A DNA stretch of 64,000 bases from Flavobacteriaceae bacterium UBA3159. Lineage in GTDB: Bacteria; Bacteroidota; Bacteroidia; Flavobacteriales; Flavobacteriaceae. Position 1 is the first letter of the stretch. The number at the start of each line of letters is the position of its first letter. The notes beneath the pieces were generated by a model. It was not told where the DNA came from, ran no database searches, and worked only from the letters and a program-made list of their open reading frames with translations. The translations under genes were made by a program, and so were the position numbers. This document shows, in pieces, positions 1 through 10,635 of this stretch. The stretch lies in NCBI GenBank assembly GCA_002364535.1, contig DEYL01000010.1, forward strand, positions 55,601-119,600. Reading direction: 5' to 3'.

Positions 1-298
1 TGGGTACGGTAGAGACAAAATCGATGATACCGTAGGTACTGAAAATGTATTTGGAAGGCTTATTGATGGATATGATCCGCAATACATACTCTACTGTAAA
101 GGTGATGGTAATAATCCACTCGGCAATATTGAGTTGGTCATGGTATTTTTGACCGATCTGATCAACACTTTCCAAGGCAACCAATACCACACTGGAGAGA
201 ATAAAGATAAGCAAGATTACATCAAATACTTTGCCGGCACGGGTATCGGCCTCAAAGATGATCTCATGCAGTCGGTGTTTGAAATTTTTATAACTCAA
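1..298 (-). CDS. voltage-gated ion channel (Kv-like), N-terminal part, runs off window
   Basis: Reading the minus strand from a TTG at 298 gives about 99 codons open to the window edge. An amphipathic leader containing HEIIFEAD is followed by a hydrophobic S1-like helix (about residues 25-45, FDVILLIFILSS), an S2-like helix with an acidic residue (FTVEYVLRI) and the start of S3 (YGIIDFVSTVP). This pattern is that of the Ion_trans family of bacterial voltage-gated potassium channels; selectivity filter and pore lie outside the window, so ion selectivity cannot be seen. No ATG exists between the upstream in-frame stop and S1; TTG at 298 (or the ATT at 312) are the only candidates, so the start is uncertain. 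It follows the nuclease gene (stop at 309-311) by about ten bases, suggesting cotranscription. Confidence 0.72.
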   Translation of the reverse strand, partial: MSYKNFKHRLHEIIFEADTRAGKVFDVILLIFILSSVVLVALESVDQIGQKYHDQLNIAEWIITITFTVEYVLRIISINKPSKYIFSTYGIIDFVSTVP

Positions 299-308
299 TG
301 GTTTAGCT

Positions 309-1691
309 TTAATGAGAACTGACCTTACTTGCTCCCAAAGGTATTAATTTTCTGAATTTATTTTTTTTGATGTGAGCCAAGATCAGGGCGCGACAATCCG
401 AATTGTCGTCCATGGCGATCATGCGCTTAAGGATCTTTTCCTTATTGTTGATTTGGTGATTCAACTCATAAAAACCATATCCTTTAAAGCACTGGTTTTC
501 TATATATATATAGCTATACTCTCCATCTTTTCTTCCATTTTCTATCATCAAGAAATGATCGTGAGGATAGTTGTTTTTATCCCGAAGTTGGTGGAGTCTT
601 TTGTTATAATTTTGTGGGTCTTCTTCCTCTAGACAAGCGCCTTTGCATTGATTGTCTATGAAGGCATAACAAGCCTCGTCACTATCCTTAAGAGAGGAAT
701 ATTTATAACAGAGTTGGTGGGATTCCATCCACTGCGTCATTATGTGTTTGGCGACCCGGCCGTTTTTAAAGACCGTGAGGTAGTCCCTCCTTTTGCGCAC
801 TTGTTCTAAGATGAGTTGGTGGTAAGGTGTTTTATTGTCAATACGGATTCCCATTGGGTAGAGGAGGTAGCGTCCATCTTTATTAATTCGAGGTTGGTTT
901 TTTTTGATTTCGTGTTGCTCTTTGAGCAGGGCAATAAGTTCACTGCCGGTGGTTTCAAAATTGACTTTATGGAGTTTTTTTTGAATTTTCTTCGATTTGC
1001 GATCCTTACCTGTCAGGTGAGTTCTTACTCTTTTTTGAATGTTTTTGCTTTTTCCGATATAGAGGACATCTCCCACGGTATTATGTAAGTAATAAACCCC
1101 CGTAGCAGTCGGCAACTCCTCTATTATTGACAGGTACTTGGAGGGGGCTTGGTGGGTGTGTAGCGCTTTGATCTGGGATTTGAGTATCTGTTTGCTGCTG
1201 TCTTTTTCGAGCAGGAGTTCAAAGAGCTTTACAGTTGCCAATGCGTCTCCTTGTGCGCGATGACGGTCACTGATGGGAATGCCCAGGGAGCGAACGAGCT
1301 TGCCCAGTTTGTAGGAGTCCATCTCAGGCAGTAGCGCTTGGGATATGGAAACGGTACAGAGGGAGTTTCTCTCGAACTTAAAGCCCAAACGTTTGAATTC
1401 GGTTCTGAGGATGCGGTAGTCAAATTCGGCGTTGTGGGCCACAATAAGGCAATTTTCGGTGATCTCTATGATCCGTTTGGCCACTTCAAAAAAGCGAGGA
1501 GCACTGCGCAGCATCTTGCCGTTGATACCGGTAAGCTTTTCAACAAAAGGCTGTATGGCCCTTTCGGGGTTTACCAAACTGATGAATTGGTCGGTTACTT
1601 GAAGTCCATCGTGTTGGTAAATGGCAATTTCGGTAATGCCTTCTTCATTGTACTTCCCTCCGGTGGTTTCAATATCTAAAATAGCGTACAT
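309..1691 (-). CDS. DEDDh exonuclease fused to GIY-YIG nuclease
   Basis: A 460-residue protein with two nuclease modules. Residues 1-165 are a DnaQ-like 3'-5' exonuclease: DIETTG with D6 and E8, HNAEFD with D91, and HRAQGD with H144 and D149 form the DEDDh set. Residues about 195-270 are a GIY-YIG domain (GVYYL 198-202, LYIGKS 210-215, R221), related to the N-terminal half of UvrC and to Cho. The last 190 residues resemble the region that follows GIY-YIG in these fusions. The architecture is known in several bacterial phyla as a PolC/epsilon-like plus UvrC-like protein; a repair role is inferred. ATG at 1691, three bases after the yggS stop, so one operon with yggS and probably the channel gene. 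Confidence 0.9.
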   Translation of the reverse strand: MYAILDIETTGGKYNEEGITEIAIYQHDGLQVTDQFISLVNPERAIQPFVEKLTGINGKMLRSAPRFFEVAKRIIEITENCLIVAHNAEFDYRILRTEFKRLGFKFERNSLCTVSISQALLPEMDSYKLGKLVRSLGIPISDRHRAQGDALATVKLFELLLEKDSSKQILKSQIKALHTHQAPSKYLSIIEELPTATGVYYLHNTVGDVLYIGKSKNIQKRVRTHLTGKDRKSKKIQKKLHKVNFETTGSELIALLKEQHEIKKNQPRINKDGRYLLYPMGIRIDNKTPYHQLILEQVRKRRDYLTVFKNGRVAKHIMTQWMESHQLCYKYSSLKDSDEACYAFIDNQCKGACLEEEDPQNYNKRLHQLRDKNNYPHDHFLMIENGRKDGEYSYIYIENQCFKGYGFYELNHQINNKEKILKRMIAMDDNSDCRALILAHIKKNKFRKLIPLGASKVSSH

Positions 1692-1693
1692 GA

Positions 1694-2344
1694 TCAGCTG
1701 TTTCTGGGTCCAAAAATTTTACTGCCCACACGGATCATATTACTGCCCTTTTGGAAGGCAATGTGGTAGTCCCCACTCATACCCATCGACAGGATTTCCA
1801 GTGGAATGTTTTGTTTTATCAATTGATCGTATAAGTTTTTGAGACCTTCGAATTCTTTGGCAATCTGGTTTTGATTTTCGGTGAATGTAGCCATTCCCAT
1901 CAGACCTTTGATTTGGATATGGGGGAGATCTTTGGCCCTTTCAATCGCTTGCTGACATTCGTCGACCGACAGACCAAACTTACTTTCCTCCTCGGCGATG
2001 TGGATTTGAAGCAGACAATCAATAATACGGTTGTTTTTTTGGGCCTGTTTATTTATCTCTTTTAATAGTTTAAGGCTGTCTATACCATGGATCAATCTGA
2101 CATAGGATGCCATATACTTGACCTTATTTGATTGGACATGCCCGATCATATGCCATTGGATGTCTTTAGGAAGTTCCTCATGCTTGCGGGTCATGTCTTG
2201 GATCTTGTTTTCCCCAAAAATCCTTTGACCGGCATGGTAGGCCTGCATGATCTCCTCATTAGATTTGGTTTTTGAAACAGCAACCAGTTGGACGTAGTCC
2301 GGGATGTCTTTTATCAGGGTAGTGATGTTTTTCGAAATGCTCAT
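1694..2344 (-). CDS. yggS: YggS/PROSC family PLP homeostasis protein
   Basis: A 216-residue single-domain alanine-racemase-fold protein. The PLP lysine lies in AVSKTK (K25), followed by the family hallmarks FGENK, WHMIGHVQSNK, HGIDS, GLMGMA, SMGMSGDY and a C-terminal RVGSKIFGPR. These proteins bind pyridoxal phosphate and buffer its free level in the cytoplasm; no catalytic reaction is established. Length is normal for the family. A TATCTTTG box ends only four bases before the ATG, so this is the first gene of a minus-strand operon with the nuclease downstream. Confidence 0.93.
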   Translation of the reverse strand: MSISKNITTLIKDIPDYVQLVAVSKTKSNEEIMQAYHAGQRIFGENKIQDMTRKHEELPKDIQWHMIGHVQSNKVKYMASYVRLIHGIDSLKLLKEINKQAQKNNRIIDCLLQIHIAEEESKFGLSVDECQQAIERAKDLPHIQIKGLMGMATFTENQNQIAKEFEGLKNLYDQLIKQNIPLEILSMGMSGDYHIAFQKGSNMIRVGSKIFGPRNS

Positions 2345-2348
2345 GGGG

Positions 2349-2356
2349 CAAAGATA
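2349..2356 (-). promoter_or_regulatory. -7 box TAnnTTTG for yggS
   Basis: TATCTTTG on the minus strand, four bases before the yggS ATG. It matches the Bacteroidota -7 consensus; the expected transcription start falls at or next to the start codon, predicting a leaderless or nearly leaderless mRNA. Confidence 0.5.
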
Positions 2357-2584
2357 TTGAAAAGTAAAAGCATGAATACCTGCTAAGGCTTTGGATTTTT
2401 ATGTTTTTACAAGCAGGATTATTGTGTTTTTACATATTGAACAGTCAAAATAAAACTCGCTACACACCCTTGCTTCAGTTTTGTTGAAGTATGAGTATTT
2501 GAATTCAAAAAATTAAAGTATCAAATACATGAATTGAACCAACCAAATATTTGTAGAAAAAATCACCGTTGAAAATTATTTTGA
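2357..2584. other. intergenic, nothing recognised
   Basis: AT-rich spacer between the yggS promoter and the VIT1-like pseudogene. No conserved frame, tRNA or terminator-like hairpin with a T-run is seen on either strand. Confidence 0.5.
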
Positions 2585-3258
2585 CAGTCATTACACCCAT
2601 CGGAGCAATTGTTTGCGAGTAGCAGTTTTGGGTGCAATGACAGTATTATTTTAGTGTCAATTTTTTCCATAGGAGTGGTGGCTTTACGTATTAGTCGGGA
2701 GTCTTTTATTTTAGATATTGTAGCCCAGTTGGTGGCCGGTGCCATGTCAACGGCTGCTAGCGTATACGTTTCAGTAACTCCCTAAAAAGACATCGAAGCG
2801 GCATGTTTTGAAATGGAAAAACAAGAGTTGGAGGAAATGCCTGAATAGAAAATCCAAATACTGGCTCAGATCTATAAAAAAGAGAATTGAAAAAAACGGC
2901 ACTTCTGATAGCTCAGGAATTGACCGCTGACGATGCTTTGGGCGCTCATATACGTGACGAACTGGGGGGATTAATTAGATCAGTGAAGCCTAGCTGACTC
3001 AGGCTGCTTTTGCCTCTTGAGCTGCCTTTATTTTTGGAGTACCGATGCCTCTTTTAGTGTTACTATTATTTCCTTTTGCAGGTTTGGCGCATTGGTTTTA
3101 TGGATTGAACACTTTTTTTCTTAAAAGCTTGGGAATCGTTGCTGCCAAAAATAGAGGGATAAAAAGTTTGGAAATCTAAGGTCATAATTACCGTTTGAGG
3201 AAGTATCACCATGGGTTTATCGGCGGGAGTAGGATATCTTTTAGGATTGAATTTATAA
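2585..3258 (+). pseudogene. VIT1/CCC1 family metal transporter, degraded
   Basis: Joining frames on the plus strand recovers most of a VIT1/CCC1-type protein: a THRSNCLRVAVLGA start, a first membrane block, QLVAGAMSTAASVYVSV, an acidic cytoplasmic stretch (EMEKQELEEMPE), LTADDALGAHIRDELG, QAAFAS-AAFIFGVPMPLL and a C-terminal MGLSAGVGYLLG. These follow the family order (LGANDGI, LVAGAMSMAAGEYVSV, DALGAHARDELG). Lesions include a missing base near 2639, in-frame TAA or TAG after SVTP and EMPE, a shift at the A-run near 2880, stops around 2970-3020 and a further shift near 3080. Family members move Fe2+ or Mn2+ across membranes; this copy cannot make a full protein. No start codon is preserved. 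A 60-residue ORF on the opposite strand here is only a shadow. Confidence 0.85.
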
Positions 3259-3506
3259 ACTCTTCGGGATTTATTATTTGGTGACAGGTTAAAACCCTGA
3301 AATTTAATTGCAGATATTTTAGTTTCTATAAATTTTAAAATCGAATATCGATTAACAAATATTAAATAATTAAGCAGATGATAACTACTTTGTTTGTTGA
3401 TTAGGTTGAAATTTTAAAATTGTTAAAATGAGTTCATTATTTAAAAACCCAGAATAGAAACTTCATGCATTATATGTAAAACTGAGGATTTTTAATCCAT
3501 GATGGT
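3259..3506. other. intergenic, nothing recognised
   Basis: Very AT-rich spacer between the transporter remnant and the 3' end of the oxidoreductase gene; no frame, RNA or clear terminator is visible. Confidence 0.5.
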
Positions 3507-4469
3507 TTATTCATAAGCCTGAATTACCTGATAGGCCAAATCCAGAGCCGCGGTTCCGTTCTCTAAACTGACAATAGGTTCTTTTTGGTTATTGATGGCC
3601 TGAGCAAAGGTTTCCAGTTCTTCCAGTATGGCGTTGGAGTCTTCTATAGGCGGATTTTCAAAATAGATCTGTTTTTTTTCACCCTCGGCATTTTGCAGGA
3701 TCATGGCAAAGTCTTCGGGTTTTTCGGGAGGTTCTTTCATTTTGATGACTTCCACGCTTTTCTCCAAAAAGTCAACGGCGATGTAGGCGTCTTTTTGAAA
3801 GAAACGTGTCTTACGCATTTTTTTCAGAGATATCCTACTGGCGGTAAGGTTGGCCACACAGCCGTTTTCAAATTCGATTCGGGCATTGGCAATATCGGGA
3901 GTACTGCTGATCACAGCCACACCGGAAGCTGAAACACTTTTGATTTTTGATTTGACGATGCTTAAAAGGATGTCTATATCGTGGATCATCAGGTCTAAGA
4001 CAACCGGAACATCGGTACCTCTGGGATTAAATTCTGCCAGGCGATGGGATTCAATGAACATGGGGTGAGTAATCGAGTCTTTGACCGCTTTAAAAGCTGG
4101 GTTAAATCGCTCTACATGACCTACTTGCCCAAGCACTTGATTTTCTTTGGCTATTTGGATGATCTCTTTTGCCTCGTTAAGACTGTCGGTAATGGGTTTT
4201 TCGATAAAAATGTGTTTGCCCGCCTTGATGGCTTTTAGGGCCATCTGATGGTGGTATAGGGTAGGGGTTACAATGTCGATCATTTCACAGGCATCGATCA
4301 GATCGGCCGCACTTTTGAAAAAGGTAAATCCTTTTTCTTTAGCCAAAGCTTTTGCGTTTTTGGTATCGGTATCATAAAAGCCAACCAATTGATAATAATC
4401 GGAGACCTCTAACAAACGCAAATGAATTTTACCCAAATGTCCTGCACCCAAAACGCCTGCTTTTATCAT
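3507..4469 (-). CDS. Gfo/Idh/MocA family NAD(P)-dependent sugar oxidoreductase
   Basis: A 320-residue protein with an N-terminal Rossmann domain (GVLGAGHLGKIH, glycines 8, 10 and 13) and the family EKP motif with K91 (FIEKPIT). VGHVERFNPAF at 116-126 is the pattern I associate with UDP-N-acetylglucosamine 3-dehydrogenase-like members (GnnA type), so a nucleotide-sugar substrate is possible but unproven. HDIDILLS in the C-terminal half fits the substrate-domain signature. It is divergent from pcm, 69 bases away, and has its own -7 box. Substrate and pathway cannot be fixed from the sequence. Confidence 0.88.
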   Translation of the reverse strand: MIKAGVLGAGHLGKIHLRLLEVSDYYQLVGFYDTDTKNAKALAKEKGFTFFKSAADLIDACEMIDIVTPTLYHHQMALKAIKAGKHIFIEKPITDSLNEAKEIIQIAKENQVLGQVGHVERFNPAFKAVKDSITHPMFIESHRLAEFNPRGTDVPVVLDLMIHDIDILLSIVKSKIKSVSASGVAVISSTPDIANARIEFENGCVANLTASRISLKKMRKTRFFQKDAYIAVDFLEKSVEVIKMKEPPEKPEDFAMILQNAEGEKKQIYFENPPIEDSNAILEELETFAQAINNQKEPIVSLENGTAALDLAYQVIQAYE

Positions 4470-4485
4470 AGCATTTATTTTTAAT

Positions 4486-4493
4486 CAAAAGTA
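4486..4493 (-). promoter_or_regulatory. -7 box TAnnTTTG for the Gfo/Idh/MocA gene
   Basis: TACTTTTG on the minus strand, 16 bases before the ATG at 4469. Matches the Bacteroidota -7 consensus; the -33 element is not clear. Confidence 0.45.
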
Positions 4494-4525
4494 GCATCTT
4501 TTTCTGATTTTTTTTGGGAAGTAAT

Positions 4526-4533
4526 TACATTTG
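4526..4533 (+). promoter_or_regulatory. -7 box TAnnTTTG for pcm
   Basis: TACATTTG ends five bases before the pcm ATG at 4539, with a weak -33-like TCTG 19 bases upstream (4503-4506). The predicted start of transcription coincides with the start codon. Confidence 0.5.
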
Positions 4534-4538
4534 TCCTC

Positions 4539-5183
4539 ATGACCGATACCACCAAGCATCAAGGGCAAAGAAGGCAGTTAATTAAGTTGTTAGAGAAAAA
4601 AGGGATTCAAGACAAAGGGGTTTTGTCTGCCATGGGTAGTGTTCCTCGTCATTGGTTTATGGATGCGGGTTTGGAAGGCTATGCCTATCAGGACAGGGCT
4701 TATCCCATTACTGCCAATCAAACGATTTCACAACCCTATACTGTTGCTTTTCAGACCCAATTGCTGGAGCTCCAAAAAGTGAATCGTGTTTTGGAAATAG
4801 GAACAGGCTCGGGCTATCAAACGGCTGTTTTGTTGGCCTTTGAAGGCGTCAAAGTATACACCATAGAACGCCAACAGGAATTGTTTAAAAAAACAACTTT
4901 GCTTTTCAAAAAATTAAAGTTGCGACCCAAAAAAGTAATTTTTGGGGACGGTTACAAAGGTTATCCCGAAAAAGCCCCTTTTGATGCCATTATCGTTACT
5001 GCAGCTGCACCCGAAGTGCCTAAAACTTTGTTGGAACAATTGGCCATTGGTGGGCGGCTTGTGATCCCTGTGGGGAATAAAGACCAGATCATGACCCGTT
5101 ATACCCGAATAGGCGATAAGGAGTTTGACCGCCGGACTTTTGGTAATTTCCGATTCGTTCCTCTTCTGAAAGACAAGAATTAA
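4539..5183 (+). CDS. pcm: protein-L-isoaspartate O-methyltransferase
   Basis: A 214-residue class I methyltransferase that transfers a methyl group from S-adenosylmethionine to isoaspartyl residues in aged proteins, starting their repair. The substrate motif TISQPY (62-67) and the SAM-binding loop LEIGTGSGYQTA (85-96) are intact, as is the later FDAIIVTAAAPEVP block and the RLVIPVG segment. Length is typical for bacterial Pcm. It stands alone on the plus strand between the divergent oxidoreductase and convergent smpB-side DNA. Cytoplasmic, no signal peptide. Confidence 0.95.
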   Translation: MTDTTKHQGQRRQLIKLLEKKGIQDKGVLSAMGSVPRHWFMDAGLEGYAYQDRAYPITANQTISQPYTVAFQTQLLELQKVNRVLEIGTGSGYQTAVLLAFEGVKVYTIERQQELFKKTTLLFKKLKLRPKKVIFGDGYKGYPEKAPFDAIIVTAAAPEVPKTLLEQLAIGGRLVIPVGNKDQIMTRYTRIGDKEFDRRTFGNFRFVPLLKDKN

Positions 5184-5347
5184 AGTCCAATACTGGATCT
5201 GAGGCCCCGACTAGTTCGAAGTTTTCCCAAAGTCCAAAAAGAATCTAACGTGAAGGCCTTAAGCTTTTCAAATCCCAGTCGGTTCAGTCCAAGATTTATT
5301 TCGAAATGTGGTTTTTGCTGATCTTGGGTAAAATGACCGTTGATTAT
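5180..5347 (-). pseudogene. possible C-terminal remnant of an outer-membrane protein
   Basis: Immediately after the smpB stop, in the same frame, 55 codons stay open to a TAA that overlaps the pcm stop on the other strand. The peptide (KPHFEINLGLNRLGFEKLKAF, then TLDSFWTLGKL) alternates hydrophobic and polar residues and ends SIGL, like the last strands of a beta-barrel. I know of DUF5686/carboxypeptidase-regulatory outer-membrane proteins with similar endings, but the identification is weak. There is no start codon. It could equally be chance open frame. Confidence 0.3.
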
Positions 5348-5809
5348 CTATCGATTAAAACTTTTTTTTACTCGATCCAAATCCCTTTTGTTATCACGGT
5401 CTTTAAGGGTTTCCCTTTTGTCATACAATTTTTTACCTCGTGCCAAAGCTATCAGTATTTTGGCAAAGCCTTTTTCGTTGATAAAGAGCTTTAGGGGGAC
5501 AATGGTCAAACCCTTATTTCCAACTTCCTTATTCAGTTTTTTAAGTTCTCTTTTGTTGAGTAAAAGCTTTCTACTTCCTAGAGGGCGGTGGTTAAAACGG
5601 GTGCCAAAGGCATACTCTTCAATGTACATGTTTACCACAAATAGTTCCCCTTTTTCGTTGAATTCACAAAAACTTTCTGCAATAGAAGCCTTGCTGTCGC
5701 GGATCGATTTAATCTCCGTTCCCGTCAACACTATCCCGGCGATAAATTGATCGAGGATCTCATATTCAAACCGCGCTTTTTTGTTTTGTATGTTGATCTG
5801 CTTTTGCAC
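5348..5809 (-). CDS. smpB: SsrA-binding protein SmpB
   Basis: A 153-residue protein matching SmpB along its length: an N-terminal INIQNKKARFEYEILDQFIAGIVLTG beta-barrel start, the GTEIKSIR helix, the RPLGSRKLLLNKRELKKL block, and a basic C-terminal tail (KRETLKDRDNKRDLDRVKKSFNR) that reaches into the ribosome. SmpB binds tmRNA and delivers it to stalled ribosomes for trans-translation. The start is GTG at 5809: the next upstream frame has no ATG and a TAACTTTG box lies four bases ahead. tmRNA itself is not in the window. Confidence 0.95.
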   Translation of the reverse strand: MQKQINIQNKKARFEYEILDQFIAGIVLTGTEIKSIRDSKASIAESFCEFNEKGELFVVNMYIEEYAFGTRFNHRPLGSRKLLLNKRELKKLNKEVGNKGLTIVPLKLFINEKGFAKILIALARGKKLYDKRETLKDRDNKRDLDRVKKSFNR

Positions 5810-5813
5810 CTTT

Positions 5814-5821
5814 CAAAGTTA
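5814..5821 (-). promoter_or_regulatory. -7 box TAnnTTTG for smpB
   Basis: TAACTTTG on the minus strand, four bases before the GTG start of smpB; the spacing again implies an almost leaderless transcript. Confidence 0.45.
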
Positions 5822-6228
5822 CAACTTATTCCGCTAGATCCGCCAGCACTCAACCACTGGCGAAGGATTCCACTGTGTCTGACCTATTTGCCCCGCTACC
5901 ATATCTATTAAAGTCAGGCTCCAGCTGATTATTTGGGATAAACTATCATTGAATTTGATTTAAGAACAAGGAGTACCAAATACTGATTTTAGATTTATTT
6001 TTGATAGTTTAATTTTTCTTGAGTTAATGTTTTTTTTGAGGTTTCAATACGATTTACGAAAATGGACATCATTTTCTGATCTAAAAAATCTCAAATCAGT
6101 ATCCGTTAATCTATGTTCGTTGTTCGAACTCGTGCCCTGAGGAATCTTTGATTCCTAGCACCTGCCTGCCTGCAGAAAACAGGTTCACTTCGCTCGTACC
6201 TAAATTGACTAATTAGTATTTAATTCAT
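5822..6228. other. 407-bp intergenic region with repeat-like segment
   Basis: No gene is seen on either strand. It holds a small inverted repeat CGCCAG/CTGGCG at about 5841-5862, an AT-rich middle, and a GC-richer stretch at about 6115-6205 with GGAATC-TTT-GATTCC and clustered CCTG/CAGG words. That stretch differs in composition from its surroundings and may be a dispersed repeat; copy number cannot be judged here. Confidence 0.4.
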
Positions 6229-8835
<2,607 letters not shown>

Positions 8836-8927
8836 GGCGATTTTTTTTATCTATTGATCAAGATTTATTCCACCTCCGGATTAGCGCCGTATTGTCTGGT
8901 TTACGCCTTAAAAATCTGACAAACTGT

Positions 8928-10436
8928 CTATTTTATGGTTGAATTTTCCATTTCCATCCAAACACCATTGAGTCCATCGATGATGTCTGAGGCCAACATA
9001 AAAGGAGGGGAGAGGAATTGACGCTGAAGGTCGGCGGCTCTTCCGTGGGTATAGACCCCCAACAGTGCTGCAGCTTCTGGGGTATAGTCTTTGGCCAAAA
9101 GTCCGCCAATAATGCCTGTCAATACATCTCCACTGCCTCCCGTGGCCATACCGGTATTGCCGCTGCTGTTGAACCAAATATTTCCATCGGGTAGTGCGAT
9201 GCCCGTATGGGCACCTTTTAAAACACAAATGAGTTGGTGTTTTTGAACGAAGTGACGAAGGCGTTCTAATTTATCCTTATCGTTTTCCCATGGTCCTACC
9301 AATCTTTCAAATTCTTTGGGATGGGGGGTGAGTATGGTGTTTGGTGGGAGTTTATCGATCCATTCCGGGTGGGCAGCAATCAGATTGATGGCATCTGCAT
9401 CGATGACCATTTGAGTTGTACCTGAAGCCAAGACAGATTGTAAATAATCTTTGGTTTCTGCTGCAGTTCCTATGCCCGGCCCCATTGCAATGACCTTATA
9501 TTCTAGTCCATAATAACCTGATATTGAATGAATACCATTATTTATTTCAATCATACCTTCCGGAATAGAGGTTTGTAAGATCTCTATTCCACATCGTGGG
9601 GTGAGTACCGATAATTTTCCGACTCCTGTTCTGAGTCCTGCTTTTGCGGCCAATACTGCAGCTCCCATTTTGCCTCTACTTCCGGCGATCAACAAGAGGT
9701 GTCCGTTGTTGCCTTTGTGATCAAATTTTTTGGGAGATTTAAAATGGCTTTTTGCTGTTTTCGGTGTGAGATAATGATAGGGAGTCTGAACTTTATCCAA
9801 ATAGGAGGGTAAAATTTCAATGTCTAACAGATGAAAACAACCGGCTTTTTCACCACATTCGGGCAAAAGGAAGGCCAATTTGGGCATTTGAAAACTGAGG
9901 GTGTGCGTGGCCTTAACAATTCCATCAAATGAATTGTCGGTATTAAAATCCGAAAAAAGTCCTGAGGGTGTGTCGATGGAAATAACTTTATTGGGCAGTA
10001 GATTGAGGGTTTGAATGATTTTTTTTAACATTCCCTCCAGCGGTCGGTTGAGTCCGGTTCCCAGCAAGGCATCGATAAGAATGACCTCCCCGGGAGGGTA
10101 AGAAAGCACCTCAGGGGTGAGTTTTATGATTTCCTTTTCTTTGATTCTTTTTCTGTTTTGTGAATAGTCTTTACTGGGCTTTTGGCCCAGAGGATATTCA
10201 AACAGCCTACAGGGATATTTTTTTTCGGTCAGCAAGCGGTAGAGTGCCAGTCCATCCCCACCGTTGTTTCCCGTACCACAGATCAACCAAAAGGGCCGGT
10301 CGTTGTCATAGCGTTCGATGATCCAATCCATACAGGCTTTTGCGGCCCTTTCCATTAATGCAATGGAGGAAATGGGTTCCAGCGCGAGGGTTTGGCGATC
10401 CGCCTCCCGGATTTGGGATTGATGTAGGATTTTCAT
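8928..10436 (-). CDS. nnr: bifunctional NAD(P)HX epimerase / ADP-dependent NAD(P)HX dehydratase
   Basis: A two-domain metabolite-repair enzyme of 502 residues. Residues 1 to about 215 are the YjeF_N epimerase (CGTGNNGGDGLALYR, DALLGTGLNRPLEG, SIDTPSGL), which interconverts R and S forms of hydrated NAD(P)H. Residues about 225-500 are the ribokinase-like dehydratase (HKGNNGHLLLIAGSRGKMGAA, GPGIGT, LTPHPKEF, GMATGGSGDVLTG), which restores NAD(P)H using ADP. Both active-site regions look intact. The ATG at 10436 is preferred over the TTG one codon upstream. The upstream region shared with glyA carries repeated TTATCAA motifs. Confidence 0.95.
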   Translation of the reverse strand: MKILHQSQIREADRQTLALEPISSIALMERAAKACMDWIIERYDNDRPFWLICGTGNNGGDGLALYRLLTEKKYPCRLFEYPLGQKPSKDYSQNRKRIKEKEIIKLTPEVLSYPPGEVILIDALLGTGLNRPLEGMLKKIIQTLNLLPNKVISIDTPSGLFSDFNTDNSFDGIVKATHTLSFQMPKLAFLLPECGEKAGCFHLLDIEILPSYLDKVQTPYHYLTPKTAKSHFKSPKKFDHKGNNGHLLLIAGSRGKMGAAVLAAKAGLRTGVGKLSVLTPRCGIEILQTSIPEGMIEINNGIHSISGYYGLEYKVIAMGPGIGTAAETKDYLQSVLASGTTQMVIDADAINLIAAHPEWIDKLPPNTILTPHPKEFERLVGPWENDKDKLERLRHFVQKHQLICVLKGAHTGIALPDGNIWFNSSGNTGMATGGSGDVLTGIIGGLLAKDYTPEAAALLGVYTHGRAADLQRQFLSPPFMLASDIIDGLNGVWMEMENSTIK

Positions 10437-10455
10437 CAATTTTAAATTTAAAAAT

Positions 10456-10487
10456 TTGATAAGTTATCAAGGTTTGGTTCTTGATAA
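10456..10487. promoter_or_regulatory. operator-like palindromes TTGATAA/TTATCAA
   Basis: TTGATAA-G-TTATCAA at 10456-10470 is a perfect 15-bp palindrome, and its right arm also pairs with CTTGATAA at 10480-10487 (TTATCAAG 10464-10471, eight-base loop). Another TTATCAAGG occurs at 10585-10593. The cluster sits between the divergent nnr and glyA genes and looks like a binding site for a dimeric regulator; the regulator is unknown. Confidence 0.45.
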
Positions 10488-10607
10488 ATATTGTTTAAGC
10501 AACTGTTTTTCAGCCTATTATTTGTCGGCAGTTGGGTTTTGTTCTAAACTGTTTAAAATATTTGAATTTTAATTTAGTAATAAATTATCAAGGTTTTATT
10601 AAAACTG

Positions 10608-10615
10608 TATTTTTG
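10608..10615 (+). promoter_or_regulatory. -7 box TAnnTTTG for glyA
   Basis: TATTTTTG, 20 bases before the glyA ATG. The TTATCAAGG copy at 10585-10593 covers the position where a -33 element would lie, so a factor bound there could block the polymerase. Confidence 0.5.
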
Positions 10616-10635
10616 TTGTTCAATTTTAATGAACG

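Noticed and set aside
2563..2745. 60-codon minus-strand open frame
   Set aside because: It is the complement of the VIT1/CCC1 remnant and resembles no family; the recognisable protein is on the plus strand.
6121..6150. tRNA-like T-loop (GTTCGAACTC)
   Set aside because: The flanking bases do not pair, and no acceptor stem or anticodon arm can be drawn on either strand.
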